This document shows, piece after piece, positions 44,931 through 58,139 of a DNA stretch of 64,000 nucleotides (positions are counted from its first letter, which is position 1; each line of letters begins with the position of its first letter). The stretch comes from Brachypterus glaber (Eukaryota > Arthropoda > Insecta > Coleoptera > Kateretidae). The stretch covers positions 10,021,340 through 10,085,339 of the forward strand of contig OY294050.1 of assembly GCA_958510825.1 (NCBI GenBank), given 5' to 3'. The position numbers were made by a program, and so were the translations under genes. Below the pieces are notes generated by a model, which was not told the origin of the DNA, did no database searches, and was given only the letters and a program-made list of their open reading frames with translations.

Positions 44931-47900
44931 TAGACCAAAATAAACCATTTTTTAATAACTTTTATAATGCGTTTTTTTTTATTTATCTACACTCAGAGCA
45001 TGTTTTTGTGGTTTTAATACTGAATGTTATTACTAAATACATATTTTTTATTTATATCGCGACATTATTTAATACTTTACTTGTGGTAATAAATACTACA
45101 ATGTAAGTATTGTATATAATCTACGACACAATGTGCTCACCTGTTTGGAAGCCCAAGCAACGTGTTTGATAATACTAGCACGTTGAAGTAAAAAATACTG
45201 TTATACTTGGTAAAGTATATCACAATTATAGTAAGATATACTTTAAGTTGTGTTATTGATCTAGTTTTAAGTATGTTACAGTATTTAGTAAAATAACAAT
45301 CTGTAAATAATACCAAACTTTTGATTATTAAAAATACAGAAATAAGTAATAAAATAGGATCCGATTATTTTCTCAGTGTACAAATATGTCGTTAGTTAAC
45401 ATAGAATTGCCCTTGTTTTATGGAATAAAAAAATGTGTAAGTGACAAAGGGTAATTGCAGACAATTAAGGTTTTAAAGTAAATTAGTTAATTACTAATTA
45501 TCCGTTCTGTGAATAATGTTTCCGTCACTCGCAATAAAATATAAATTCGTGCTTTTGTAAGCTTTGGTTTAAGCTTTTTTTGTATATTCGTTTTTTTTTA
45601 ATTCTTCATTAACTGTTTCAGAGCTGTGTCAACATGTTAAAAAGTCATTTTAATAATTAAAAGTATAAACCAGCTGAACTGTTGCAAGTACCTTGTCAAA
45701 ACATTGGCACTAGGCACTAATCTAAAACTTTATGAAATAGGAAGTTGCGTGAATAGGCAACCATTAATACACCTGCGTGTTGCATAATTTATTAAAGTTT
45801 GAAAGTCTGTATCTCCTAAACGTTATATTCTAGCAAAAACTGTATAAAATTTTTTGTAGGCCTTAAAAAAGCTTTTATTTGAAATATAATTTTTTGAAAT
45901 CGGTTTATAAGTAAGTGAGTTATGCTAAAAAAACATTTTACTGCTTTAATCGCTAATATCTCGTAAACAATGTATTTTAGGAAAAAGTTGTTTATAACAT
46001 TTTTTGAGAAATTAAAAAAAATCTTTTATAGATATAGGTGCTAAATTAATAAAATTAAATTAAAAAACAATTTGCAAAAAACCGATATCTTTTTTATAAA
46101 TGGAGTTATCGAGTTTACACCCAGACAGACAGGCAGATAGACAGACAGACTGCCGGATTTTTTTTCACTGATTTCGACTCAGAAAGGTCTAAAACGTCGA
46201 GAAGTATGAAAAAAACATGGTCATAGATTTTGACTTTTGGGCGAAGATTTCAATACAATGGCACTAAGTGCCGATGTAAAAAAAAGAAAATTGAGATTTT
46301 TACAGGATTTTAATCTTTGTATAAAATAACATCGCTCTGCGTAAAAGAACATTTGTCGTTTTCCTTTTATAAGGACTTTTTATATTATATTTAAAGACAA
46401 CATAAGCCAGTATTTCTAGGTAAGGATTTTTACATAAGTTTGTATTAAAATATATTTACAGGGCCGTAGCGAAGAAGATTTAGTGGAGGGGGGTGAGAAG
46501 GACGAAAATCACACTACACACTACAGCTAAAATTAAAACTTTTATTTATTACCTTGACGAAAAAGTTGATATATAATGCTCGTATCTGGTCAAAAAGAGC
46601 GTATAGTTCAAGACCATAAGTGACCAAAAGGTCATAATTGAAGAAGAAGAAGAATAAATGCTGGCGCCTTCGCCAAAATTGTAAAAAAATGTCCGGTTTG
46701 TTGCAATGCGGGTGTTAGGGGGGTAGCCAAAATATAAAATCTCTAAAGCCTTTAATAACGCGAGAAACGGGGTATGAAGTGTATGAATTTTGGTCAATTT
46801 GCGTGCCGTATTTTATATAAAAATTAGGTCATGGATAAATAAATAATATTGCAATTACTGAGTAATATAACGAACGAGTTGTAGAGAAAGTTGAATGTGG
46901 TATGTAATATCGCAAAATACTATCGCAGCATTTTAGTAGGTATGTTTGGTAAACCTATTTTTCTAAAAATCAATGTCCTATTTACTGAAGTATTCTTCCT
47001 CAGATAAATATGCTGCCTGTGCTATATTGGTATAGTCTATTTTAAGAATTTTATACTATCAAATCAGTTTTTCCTATTTTATACAAAGTGCAGGTTTGTA
47101 TAAAATATTCCACGTAAATATATTCCAATCGAATTTTGTTCTTATATAACACAAAATAACATTACCTACTATTTAAATTTACCAAATGTAAAACCTACAC
47201 GATTATTATATTTTTCACAGCGCCTGCGCTAGAATAGTATTATACGGTAGTCTCGAATTTCCTAAAATCGCCAAAAAACGTCCTAGACAAAAAATTCTTG
47301 GATACAACTGTGTTTCATGAAAAATTAAGTAACTCTGAAAATGTCCGTCGGTCCGTCTCTCCGTCTATGCCTAAATTATAATTTTAAATTAACCAAATAT
47401 GATATAAATAAAAAAATTTAAAAACAAATCTCAAAAGAACGCATTTTTTAGCAAAAAAAAAAAAATTGAAAAAACAAAACCTTTAAAAAAGTTTTAAAGA
47501 TTTAAAAATATATGGTTGACTGGAAAATTTTATTTGATTCAATCTGATTTTTGATCTCACGTCCACTTTACGTTTTAAAATAATCCCCCTATGCCCTGAC
47601 CACGTTTTAAAAGCTTAAAATATTAAGTATAAACCAAATGATAGTTTATGCTGTTTTATTAATGTCTTAATAATTTTAAGTCGATATCTCAACTCGTTCA
47701 AAAGTTTTGGACCTCACTGTATAAACGGTGTTTGCAGTCTTTTGGAATTAAATAAGGGGGATGATTCTACATCACAAAATATTAAAAACCAGCATAGGAC
47801 ATAGGTCCGGAAACGAACCCTAAGAGAATTACGACCCTTTAAAATTTTACTAAAAATAAGGATTTTAATTAATAACTCTTGTACCCTTTGAGCTAGAGCG

Positions 47901-48985
47901 GCAAGGTTTTGTATGTATACTAGTATTATTGAGAATTAAAGACTAGTTAAATAATAATACCTTCTGAAGCTATTAATGGAAAAACATAATTATTTCTTCT
48001 TGAGATACCTAGTTGTAGTTTTTAATGTCGATGACTGTCACAGTGTGTCAGTAAAGGTATATTTTCTAAAGTGCTTTTATAAGTCTGTTGATTCAGACAG
48101 AAAGAATGTCAGGTTAAAGCATAACTGGAAACATGACAATAGTTGTTTTATTTTTGAATTCCAGAAAAGTAATTTACACTATATGCATTAGTATTATATC
48201 CACAGCTTTTGAGCTGAAAGAGTATTATACTAAGATTTTTAAACTTATAATTGCTCAAAAATTACCCTACATCAAAAATTTTTATACAGACATATTTTTT
48301 ATGATATTCAAAAAAATCTGTCTGAAAGAAATATCCGAAGTTCGGATTCCGAACAATATAAAATTTTCATAAAAAATCAAGTTTTGCGTGAAGAAGGTAC
48401 CGTTGTTTTAAAAAACGTGCCTCCACTGGGTGCGTCTTTTAAAATGACAGTTCAAGGACATATTTTTTAACACGTTCACTGCTCATTACACTCTTGAGAG
48501 TCGGCCTCTTCCTTGGCACAGTGTGCACGACTCTCATAGGAGCCAGGCGACTTTGATCATTCTATGCATCAGTTTCATAGCAGTGTTGTTTGGAGGTAAA
48601 TGTGCGCGTGTCTGCGTAAGGCGTAGGGTCCAGGACATAGAAAAAAAACATGAAATACCCTGTATACCGGGTGTCCCAACTCTATTTACCCAGCGATTTA
48701 CTCGAAAACTAAAAGAGATAATCAAGTTCTTCTAGAACCATCTTAAATTAGACAACTTAAACTATCTTTTAGCATATATTTGATACTTTTTGAATGAATG
48801 AAAAGGAGGGTCATGTGATACATCATTTTAAAGCAAATAAAATTCTCTATTGGACTGTATATATTTTAATTTTTTAAACAGTTTTTTAAGGTTTTGTTTT
48901 TTTAATTTTTTTGTGCTAAAAAATTACAAGTACAATGAGCTCAGCTACATGACCTAAGTGCTTGTAGATAGCTACCCTCCACCCT

Positions 48986-49197
48986 TTGCAAGTCTTTGAA
49001 ACACAAAGACTCAACCAAGAGGAACTAAGAGATCTCCCCTGGGCCAATATCCTGACCTTTATTGAAAGGACGGGCAGGTTCAAGGAGGACTCAAATTAGT
49101 AAATGGCTGGGATTGCCTGGGGTGACAAAAAGGGCCAGAAATGGCCTAGTTGTCCGGCTTTGGCCAACCCAAAAATTTACTACTACTACTACTACTA
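48986..49197 (+). mobile_element. 5'-truncated LINE 3' end with target-site duplication
   Basis: This is the last ~210 bases of the LINE family at 52540-53092 (TTGCAAGTCTTTGAAAC ... CCAACCCAAAAATTTACTAC), ending in a TAC repeat. It is flanked on both sides by the 14-base direct repeat CTACCCTCCACCCT (48972-48985 and 49198-49211), a typical target-site duplication from target-primed reverse transcription. Part of the downstream repeat merges with the tail. Confidence 0.8.
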
Positions 49198-50924
49198 CTA
49201 CCCTCCACCCTAATAACCATAAGTAATTACAAACAGATATGGTATAAAATAAGTCCTGGAATGACTTTTATCCGACGAAAAATAAATAAATAAATTTTAT
49301 TCTGCAAAATTCTTATTTATATATAGATAATAATAAATTATGATAATATGACCTTCGAATTTTTACCCTTTTGGCAAACATCCCATTTTTCGTAGCAAAT
49401 AGATCTTCCTGCAATGAAAAATAAAGAAAATCCCACAAGTTGTTATCAACTATGCTAAGTAAATAAATTTTCCCTGGAAAATGCAGACAAATAAGACCAT
49501 TATTCTTTCAAGATTAATTTGATTTTAAATAGAATATCTACCTACATAATATGTAAATTTACTCAAGAAGAAGGTAAACATGTAGAGAAATAAGCCGTGA
49601 AGATACGTAAAGCTTCGCATTTTATGGTATAAGAACTGAAAATAAAGTTTAGTGCCTTATAGACGGCAAACTATAAAAATCTATAAAGAAATTGCACCGC
49701 TCTACTACAGAATTTTCACAATCAATGAGAAAATCCCTACCAAAATGTCTTTTAGCTGCTATTTCACGATTAACACAAACAACGTTATTGTAAAAACGTA
49801 AAAACTAAAAAAAAGTGTTTTGTAAAATTTTAAAATACATAATAGGTAATGTTTCATATATTATGTGAAAATTCACCACAGTTATATCCTTTCTTGTTAT
49901 TTTTTCTTATAAGATAGTAATCATACTCTGTAAGTCATTTAATTTTTTTTCACATAAAAATTAAATTTTATTCTGCAAAGGTATATCATATTTAATTATA
50001 AAATAAAATTTAAAATAAAACTTTTTATTACATTAGATTAAAGTTTATATAATTTCATTATTTATTTATGTAAACATATGCATAATGTGTAGAATTATGC
50101 ATATGCTAATAAAAGAAAAAGAAAATAAAATGAAATTTCTAGTTTTAAAACTAATAATTTATAATTATATTAAAAAAAAATCTCTTTAAGATGGATATGA
50201 GGTATCCTAATTCAAAACTCGATAGTGCTCCATTTACCATATTTGACGTGACATGTACTACAAATATTCTAAATTTGCGTTACGTAATACTTGAACGTTC
50301 CCTTGCTTTAATACACACTTTTTCAACAAATATGAAAAAAACAATACTAACCTAATTTTTACCAATTCCCATCAAAGAATTCTCGGGGTATTCGGTATCA
50401 TACAAAGAGTAAAATATAATTTTTCCTACGACCTAGTTAGAAGTTAGTGCCTATTTCCCACCCGTTACCTATGACAACGGTTAGGAAGTGACAATCAGCT
50501 GATTTTAGATATCTTCTGTCAGAAAATTAGTAAACGTCAAACACATAACCTCAACAAACTAAAAAAACTAATTTTTAGGTCGTAGGAAAAATAGTATACG
50601 CACCTCGACACAAACCATTTCAGTGTACATCGAGGGCACTAAAAACTAGATACGAGTTCTCGGTGCGTAATATACTATATTTTGTAAATGGCCATTATAA
50701 AGCCGCTTTCCGTTAACGCAGGTGATAAAATACCTACCCGGTAGGGCTGTGAAAAGGGTTTAGTAAAAAGCAAAAAAATATGTTTGCTAAAAGGAAAGGA
50801 TCTAAAAACATTAGACGCTAATAAATTTGGTGTTGAGTTTAACAAGCCGTGAAAATATGTAATGCTTCGCATTGCATAGTATATTCTTGACAGTAAATTG
50901 CGTTTTTTAAACTTATGCGCTAAA

Positions 50925-51350
50925 AACGTGTTATGAAACGAGAGCTTTATACTATTTTTCTATTTTGCTCTAAAATTAAAAAAAAACTTACATTTAAACG
51001 ACTGTTTTACGAATTTTTGTTTTGAGTTGACATTACAATTTTCGCTATGTTTAAAATTCATAGAACAAACGATATTTTGATATCTTTTATAGTCAGCTTT
51101 TCTCTTTTTCACTGTAAAAGTAACCAAGCACCATTTTAAACCCGATAAAAATTAACTTAAAACACAATTTGTAGAAAACTAAACTTAAAATCGGTGTTGA
51201 CATTTGCACGGAAATGCCAAGCGATTGTCTTTTGTCCTGTATTGTCAACACAAAAGAAAAAAAGTCCAAACCTCTTATAGTATAACAATAAGCAAAATGC
51301 GTGTGATTATGAACTTATAAGACTCGCAAAATAGAAAAATATAATTTATT
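50925..51350. repeat. Repeat G, copy 1
   Basis: GCGCTAAAAACGTGTTATGAAACG through ATTTTGCTCTAAAATTAAAAAA to AAATGCGTGTGATTATGAAC: same order as 53685-54118, about 430 bases, roughly 75-80% alike by eye. No frame. Confidence 0.65.
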
Positions 51351-51441
51351 TGAGCTTAGGCGCGCACCCTAATACATATTGTATTAAAGAGTACATAACT
51401 TTTTTTTTTTTAGATTTTTTTAAATTATTAAATATAAATTC

Positions 51442-51608
51442 GTGATACTAGGTTAGGTACCGGTGCTTTTTTTTTCAAACTTTACTCATATTAATCCCAA
51501 TTTTTGGAAAATGCAACTCCTGCTAAAGCAGTCGTTTCATTTTCGTCATTGGGATTAATATTCGTAAAATTTATGTAAAAAACCACCGATACCTAACCTA
51601 GTATCACT
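51442..51608. mobile_element. Foldback MITE
   Basis: GTGATACTAGGTTAGGTACC pairs with GATACCTAACCTAGTATCAC; inner ATTAATCCCAAT pairs with ATTGGGATTAAT. Confidence 0.7.
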
Positions 51609-52119
51609 TGATGATATTATCCCTGATAATTTTTTCTAGAAATTTAAAGTAGACTCGATTATACTTTCTTGAGTTATGATATGGACAAGAAAACGTGACA
51701 TACGGATAGATGGATGGGCATTTTTAAAAGTTGGTTAGAATTGGTTATTTTTAATATATTTTTTTTATTTTGGATAATTTTTTTTTTTTGGTGTCCAAAG
51801 AAACGCATAATACTCCTCTGCTGTAAAACAACGAGGAGTATAAAAAGAGCAGAGAAAGCTACTCAACTAGAGACCATTATTTACTTGTTCTTGGCCCTCA
51901 CGGTTCATTAATTTTTATACGTTCTCTATCTCTTTTTACAGTCATTTGTTATTCGCAGGTAGGTGAATGTATTATTTTCCTTCTTCCGTTTATTTTTTTT
52001 GTCGAAAAATCTCGTTTAGCTTTCGTTTTTTCATTTAAATGTTTTTTAAATACGGAAATATAGGGACCCTATGGATATAGGGCTCTAAAATGGAACAAAA
52101 AGTTTTTCTGTCATGTTGC

Positions 52120-52175
52120 CAACTGCCCAACTTAGTGTCACCAAAATGATGTTGGTGAGACTAAGTTGGGCAGCC
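52120..52175. repeat. Hairpin
   Basis: CTGCCCAACTTAGTGTCACC pairs with GGTGAGACTAAGTTGGGCAG. Confidence 0.65.
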
Positions 52176-52539
52176 CAATAAGGCCTGACCATTTTGAAGT
52201 CATTAAAATCAGTTGTCAAATTTGCCACTAAAAAATTAGCATACCGGGTGAGTTTTATTTAAGTACGCCGTGCTGCTTAGCAGCAAAAAGGAAAGGTTTT
52301 CAAAAATTTGCAGAGGACCGGAAAGATAGATTTACTGATATCCGGGGGGGTGGCCATCATGGTTTGCCATGGTGGGGTACTTTCAGTACTGGGCTCTCCC
52401 CTTTCCTTTTTTTTATGTCCAGCCCAAAAATTAAGATTAATATTCATTCGATAAAAACGAAACTTTGGTGATTTATATATAATTTTACATTGACTATAAA
52501 ATGGCGGACATGTTTAAATGATATTAAGGAAAAAGTTCA

Positions 52540-53092
52540 AGACTCGGATCAGGGATGGCCTGTACGGGGCCGGAATCTATATTTGGTGTTACAAGGAAGC
52601 AGGTAAAGACCGCTCTCGATGAGCTAAAGGAGCAATGGAGGGCGGTCGACGGTTGCCGGCAAGCTAGGGAGTTCCTGGCTGAACCTAGCAAATCAAAGAC
52701 GGACTGGTTGTTGGAAAAGGGAAGACCTGCACTCAGACAACTTGTAGGGTCCTCACGCGCCACTGCAAGCTAAGAAAGCACCTGGCAACAATGCGGATTC
52801 TAGAGTCCGCTATGCACAGAGAGCAGAGAGGATAAAACATCCTCTCATTAGTTAGCCGGGTGTGTCAGATACGACAGGATCAGGTTGCAAGTCTTTGAAA
52901 CTCAAAGACTCAACCAAGAGGAACTAAGAGATCTCCCCTGGGCTAATATCCTGACCTTTATTAAAAGGACAGGCAGGTTCAAGGATGACTCAAATTAGTA
53001 AATGACTGGGATTGCCTGGCGCGACAAAAAGGGCCAGAAATGGCCTAGTTGTCCGGCTTTGGCCAACCCAAAAATTTACTACTACTACTACT
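52540..53092 (+). pseudogene. LINE fragment: RNase H-like C-terminus and 3' UTR with (ACT)n tail
   Basis: Frame 52555-52742 reads MACTGPESIFGVTRKQVKTA ... LDELKEQWRAVDGCRQAREF ... LEKGRPALRQLVG. The next block, LTRHCKLRKHLATMRILESA, is in another frame, so a frameshift lies near 52745. The arrangement (GPE..GV, W....GCRQA, R..L.GLLTGHC.L..HL) is that of the RNase H end of jockey/LOA-type LINE polyproteins. A 3' UTR with AAGACTCAACCAAGAGGAAC and CCTGACCTTTATT follows and ends in a TAC/ACT trinucleotide tail at about 53076-53092. The same 3' end occurs at 48986-49197. Confidence 0.6.
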
Positions 53093-53221
53093 AATAAGCA
53101 AAAAGTTCAACTTACTGTCATCTGAAAATGTCCCTTAACATATTATTGCATGACACAATTCCATTACAATTACATAATTGTAGATATTTATGATTCTCAA
53201 TATTAAAAAAAATAAACTTAC

Positions 53222-53576
53222 CTTGGCCACAAAGTTTGCATCATCCGACAAGGATTTTATCGCCAAGACAAAAGGCGTATTGGCTCTCTTAATAATTTCA
53301 GAAAAACTCAAATTTATATTTCTCGGCCTTTGGAATTCAAAATACGTTGAAACGGCGGTACCACAAAGCTTCAAAAAGTTTCCAAATAGTCTCATGAAAC
53401 CAGAACCAAGTTGCACTAGCTCCATTCGACGATCTATGATAAAATGCCACGGAAATGCTTTGCAGAAGGTGACTACGCCCATTTGCACGTCCGAAACGTT
53501 GTCCGAATAAGCCTTTTCTTTGGCGAGGTCCGAAACGTGTGAGTTCGTTTGGTTGAAAATCTTATTAATGTTGTAA
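53222..53576 (-). CDS. Gycalpha99B: sGC alpha, visible exon 2: end of HNOB linker and start of HNOBA (PAS-like)
   Basis: The acceptor is TTTATTTTCAG and the donor is GTAAGTTTA after GCCAAG, so the exon ends in phase 0. Its first base T completes the AG from the previous exon (Ser), followed by YNINKIFNQTNSHVSDLAKE. It encodes 118 whole codons. GVVTFCKAFPWHFIIDRRME followed by LVQLGSGFMRLFG is the signature start of the HNOBA domain (TFCKAFP with hydrophobic PAS strands); PRNINLSFSEIIKRANTPFV matches its middle. HNOBA mediates alpha/beta heterodimer contacts and transmits the heme signal (family knowledge). No frame break is seen. The plus-strand open frame over the same interval is a shadow. 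Confidence 0.95.
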
Positions 53577-53629
53577 CTGAAAATAAATAATAGTATATTA
53601 AAGTACTAGTTTCATAACATACGTTTTTA

Positions 53630-54118
53630 GCGCACGAGTACAGGTTTAGAAAACGAGCCGCTTGCGGCGAGTTTTCTAAAGTCTAGTGCACTAAAAACGT
53701 TTTATGAAACGAGTGCTTTATACAGTTTTTTATATTTTGCTCTAAAATTAAAAAAAAACTTACATTGAAATTGATGACTGATTTAGGGATTTTTGTTTTG
53801 GATTGGCATTACAGTTTACACCATGATTAAAATTCTAAGAACAAATGATATTTTCATATATTTTATAGTCATCTCTTTTCTTTTTTACTGCAATTAACCA
53901 AGAAACAATTTTAACATGGTAAAAATATCCTAAACACAAAATTTTGTAGAAAATTCAACTTTAAAGCGATATTGACATTTGCAAGGAAAACTTCAAGCGA
54001 TAGGCCAGGTCTGTTGCCAACCCAAAAGAACAAAAAGTACAGACCTCTTATGGGCCTATAAGAACACGCAAAATGCGTGTGATTATGAGCTTATAAGAGT
54101 CTCAAAATAGAAAAATAA
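53630..54118. repeat. Repeat G, copy 2
   Basis: Adds an upstream palindrome (GAAAACGAGCCGCTTGCGGC GAGTTTTC) absent from copy 1. Starts just 54 bases upstream of the exon 2 acceptor on the minus strand. Confidence 0.65.
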
Positions 54119-54827
54119 ATAAACAAGCCGTAAAGATATGTAATGCTACGCATTTTATTATATTCTATTCACAGTAAATGGTCTATTGCATTTTTTCAAA
54201 TATTTGAAAAAAAAAATTTCAAACAAAAAAAAATAAAAAATGTTCAACGATTTTTTTTTAATTTCTTTTTGAAAAAAACAAAAAAAAAAATTAAAAAAAA
54301 AGTTAGTATTAGGTAGGTATTATGGATCTACTGAATATGTACTTTAAAGAGTGTTATAGTATTTAATAAAATAACAAAGTGTAAATAATACCAAGATCTG
54401 GAAAAGTGATAATACAGACAAAAGTTATAAAATCGTCTCTGAAAATTTTCTTAGTGTAGGCCCGAATTATATCTATTAGAGTAATTAACATCTATTAGAT
54501 TCTAACAGGAAAAAGTTTTATTCCTACTTCTGTTAAGCCTTCATCGTATGTATATCGATCGCATTATTTCGCTCCAAGTTAACTTGAATTTTCAATTTGT
54601 GATTTTAGTAGAATGGATTAGGGAATCTGTTTGAAATTTGATCTGTCAACTTAAAAGACCCGTTTGATGAGGCCCACATAAAAGGTTTCCCATTGCCTTG
54701 TTAAGTCGAAAGCGGTATATTTGTTGATTTATCGTTGCCAGTTCAATACGTACTACTTACTGTACATCATAATATATTTACAGAAAAACCTAAATTTGTG
54801 TAAGGTGCCATCGCAAAGTAAGGGCAT

Positions 54828-54958
54828 ATCCACAGTCTCGCATAAAACATAAGAATGCGATGCCCTGATGGTTTGATGTGCCGTCATGTATCTTGTAAGC
54901 CAATCACGGTATCGCATTCTTATGTACTATGTTTATTATGTGAGGCTGTGAATACGCA
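54828..54958. mobile_element. Foldback MITE
   Basis: ATCCACAGTCTCGCATAAAA plus CATAAGAATGCGAT pair with ATCGCATTCTTATG and TATGTGAGGCTGTGAATACG. Confidence 0.6.
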
Positions 54959-55020
54959 GTAAAACTAAGCGATCAGACAAAATACTGGTACAAATTTATG
55001 ATAAAAGGATTCCGCCATAA

Positions 55021-55234
55021 GGGAACGTTCAAGTATCACGTAACGCAAATTGTACCAAAATTCATACACTTCAACCCCGGTTTTCGCGTTATTAAAGGGT
55101 CTAGAGGTTTTATATTTTGGCTACCTCCCCTAACACACCCCCTATTAGGGGGGGGGGGGTAGCCAAAACATTAAATCTCTACAGCTTTTATTAATTTTGG
55201 TACAATTTGCGTTACGTGATACTTGAACGTTTCC
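55021..55234. mobile_element. GGGAACGTTCAAGTATCACG MITE with TAA flanks
   Basis: TIRs GGGAACGTTCAAGTATCACG / CGTGATACTTGAACGTTTCC extend to GTAACGCAAATTGTACCAAAA; flanked by TAA on both sides, a 3-bp duplication as in PIF/Harbinger. The interior GGCTACC/GGTAGCC with a G tract also appears at 30215-30345 and 46690-46800. Confidence 0.72.
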
Positions 55235-56364
55235 TAATGTACGCAAAAAAAATATATATTTAACTAAATGAATATCATTTAAGAGTGAATTTTTAGTTTA
55301 TAAACGCAATAACAAAAAAGGATATTATTTTAAAGGTGAATTTTGGGATAGATGAGATGATATCTCATATTATGTTTTAAATGTTTTAAATACCTAAATA
55401 TTTATTAAAAATTCGTTAAAAACTTAATATTATCGTAAACCTGCCAACAACGCAGGCGCATGCGTTTGATATTATTCAATACTCGTGATGCTATAAATGA
55501 GTCTCAACATAATAACATTTAGAATGTAATATTGTACAATATTAATTAAATGTATTTATTTAAAAGTACAGGTAAGAAATGTATATGTGACCTTTTTATA
55601 AGCTTGTTTTTTAATAATATCATGGAAATAAAGTTATTTAACACGTTAAAAGCCAGATTAAGTTACTAGTCTGGAGCCACACTGTCCCATGGGACTGCAT
55701 GCTTTGGCTTTTGGTTACCGTTGGAGCTGCTGGATTGATTTACAATATTATTATATAAATACCTCAAATATAATTCCATAATCTTAGTAAAACATAAAAA
55801 AACTAATTATAAAGTTGACAATTTTGGTTCAAGAGTGAAAAGTTAAACAACAATCGGCTTTTGGGAAGGCACATGTCTTAATAGTTACTTATAATTTTTA
55901 TAAATGCCTTTATATTTCTTCAAAAAAATATATGGATCAAAAGTGCGACAATTAGCCCCGGTCACCCCTAATTAAATCCACATTAATCGAGAAGCAAACT
56001 GTTGATGTTTAACGTCCATATTTTATTTCAGTTAAGTGGCAGCCCAGATGTTGCTCCATATAATATTCTAATTAAAGTTTAAATCAATTTAACTGATCTA
56101 TTAAATTTCTATATAAATCTAATTTGTAGATAAATTAACTAAAACAACTGGAAAGAGAAGCCTCAAATAAAAACATTAATTGGCACTAAACTAATAGTGA
56201 TTTTAATGTAACACAGGCCCACAACTTTTTGTATCAATAAAAACTAGATGAGCAGTTCAAGCACCTTTGCTAATAGCAGAATACCAGTATAATTGTATTG
56301 TAATCGGATTCAAGTATGCTTAAAATGCTTGAGTATCTACAAACAAATTAAATATATTTATATA

Positions 56365-56970
56365 CAGGGTGGCCCATAAGTCACTTAACCCTCTAAAAAT
56401 TGAATAACGTAAATTGCACCCCCTCAAGGTCACTGTTTGCGGCTCTGTAACTTTCCAAATGGTAATCGGGCTTTACTTCTGCTAGGAAAATGGCAATACA
56501 GTTACAGTGAATGGCGAACGATATCTTGCAATGCTGGAAAATTTGGTGTGCCCTGCAGTGGAGAACATGCCACAGATATGGTGATAGCAAGATGGGGCAA
56601 CTGCCCATGCGGCCAGAGCCACAATGCAGCTTTTAAGGTACCTTTTCGAAGAGCGAATAATTTCGCGAAATTCGGATTTTCATTTTCCTTCACGTTCGCC
56701 CGATTTGACAGCACCGGACTTTTTTCTTTAGAGCTACCTGAAAGATCGGGTGTATGTCAACAAGCCCAGGACTATTCAACAGCTTAAGCCAGACATGTTA
56801 AGAGCCGTCATGGAAAATGTCGTGAAATGTACGTCATTTAAAAGACATGATTTTTCATGCATAGTTAAAAAAATCCATTTCCTGTACTCTATATTGTAAA
56901 AAAAATAAATAAAAAAAAATTAAAAACTTATTCAGTTTTTAAATGATAAAGTGACTTATGGGCCACCCTG
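56365..56970. mobile_element. Deleted mariner-like element with TA target duplication
   Basis: A 606-bp element with near-perfect terminal inverted repeats (CAGGGTGGCCCATAAGTCAC / GTGACTTATGGGCCACCCTG), flanked by TA on each side. The plus-strand interior keeps pieces of a Tc1/mariner transposase in shifted frames: a RSPDLTAPDFFL-like block at about 56696-56735 (third catalytic Asp region) followed by SYLKDRVYVNKPRTIQQLKP. The N-terminal part and the first catalytic Asp are missing. A mobilisable but non-autonomous copy. Confidence 0.85.
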
Positions 56971-58139
56971 TACTAGCAAATTAATTTTAAAATCCTACAT
57001 AGAAAGGTTTTAAAATTAACGTTTTAAAAATATTTAAAAATAAACATTTCACTGAAATATTAAAAAAAAAACTACATCCCGTGATTCAAGTTGAATTATA
57101 TTCGAAAAAAAAATCACTTTTCCATATTTTAATTTCCTGGATGAGATTGGTTATTAAATATTTTAATTTAAACCGAATTGCATTATTTCATAACTTTATT
57201 GCAGTAGCGCCTAAGCGTGTTTTCGATTTTCCGCCAGTCACCAATGTCTTAGACAAAAGTGCTACAAAAACAAGATCCTTTATTTTAACCAAACTATATA
57301 TTTTATACGTATTTTTGGTAGCTGTAAACCAATTTCACAATTAAAAATCTCTCTGCCCCCAATATTTTTTTTTATCCGAACTCGAACAACTGTTAGTTAA
57401 AATGTGTTTTTAATTTAAAATAGGACCCATTATTAGTAAATTTTACTTTTGCAATATACCCACTGTGACATAAAATTTATATTAAAACCATTTTTATTTA
57501 ATTTAACCAATTTTTTAGTCGATTGATTCTAAAAGCGTCACTTTTTGTTCATGTTTTGCGGGCGAACAGTTGGACTTTGTGGCCAAAAAGTTTTTTCGGC
57601 CCACTTACTAAAACTTGTTATTTTTAAGCTTTTTTTAAATAAGATGTTTTACCTTTACTGTAATATTTATAAAATGACCCTTTGGTCACTTTTGGTCTTG
57701 AAATATATGTTCTTTTTGACCAGATAAAAGTATTATAATCATTTCATATAAATAAATATTTCTTCTAACATAACCTCAAAAGATATGGTTAACCGGTTAA
57801 TCTATATTCATCCACTAAAATAAATCACAAACACAAAATTTCAATTGTAAAATCAATTTCAATATTTATAATATTTATAGAACGGTTTCAGAAGTATTAA
57901 TATTTTCATAACAAGTACATTTTAACACAAATTATTCAAAACACTAAGCTAATTTCTAAATGAAACCGCACGCAAAAGAAACGATTCAATTGTTTTTTTA
58001 GCGATTTGATGGATAACAAATTGTCATGGATAACTAGATAGGTTATAAGACAGTAAAATTAAATATTTTTTACAATTTAAAATTAAACATATTTTAATAA
58101 TTTATTATTATTAGTAACAATCGAATAAAAAATATTGTA

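Larger units (their letters stand above)
39889..53221 (-). other. Intron between exons 2 and 3 (13.3 kb)
   Basis: GT-AG intron, phase 0, the longest in the window. Contains repeat E copy 2, the tandem duplication, the TTTACCTCGT cluster, two LINE 3' ends, repeat G copy 1 and family A/B fragments. 40140-40330 holds two direct copies of AAAATGTCAAAAAATTACAG … GATCGCCCCCC. 44930-46430 and 49210-50270 show nothing recognisable. Confidence 0.8.

Noticed and set aside
53190..53510. Plus-strand open frame of 106 codons
   Set aside because: Antisense shadow of sGC alpha exon 2.
56393..56787. Open frames on both strands in the mariner-like element
   Set aside because: Recognisable transposase peptide is in other, broken frames; these long frames are incidental.
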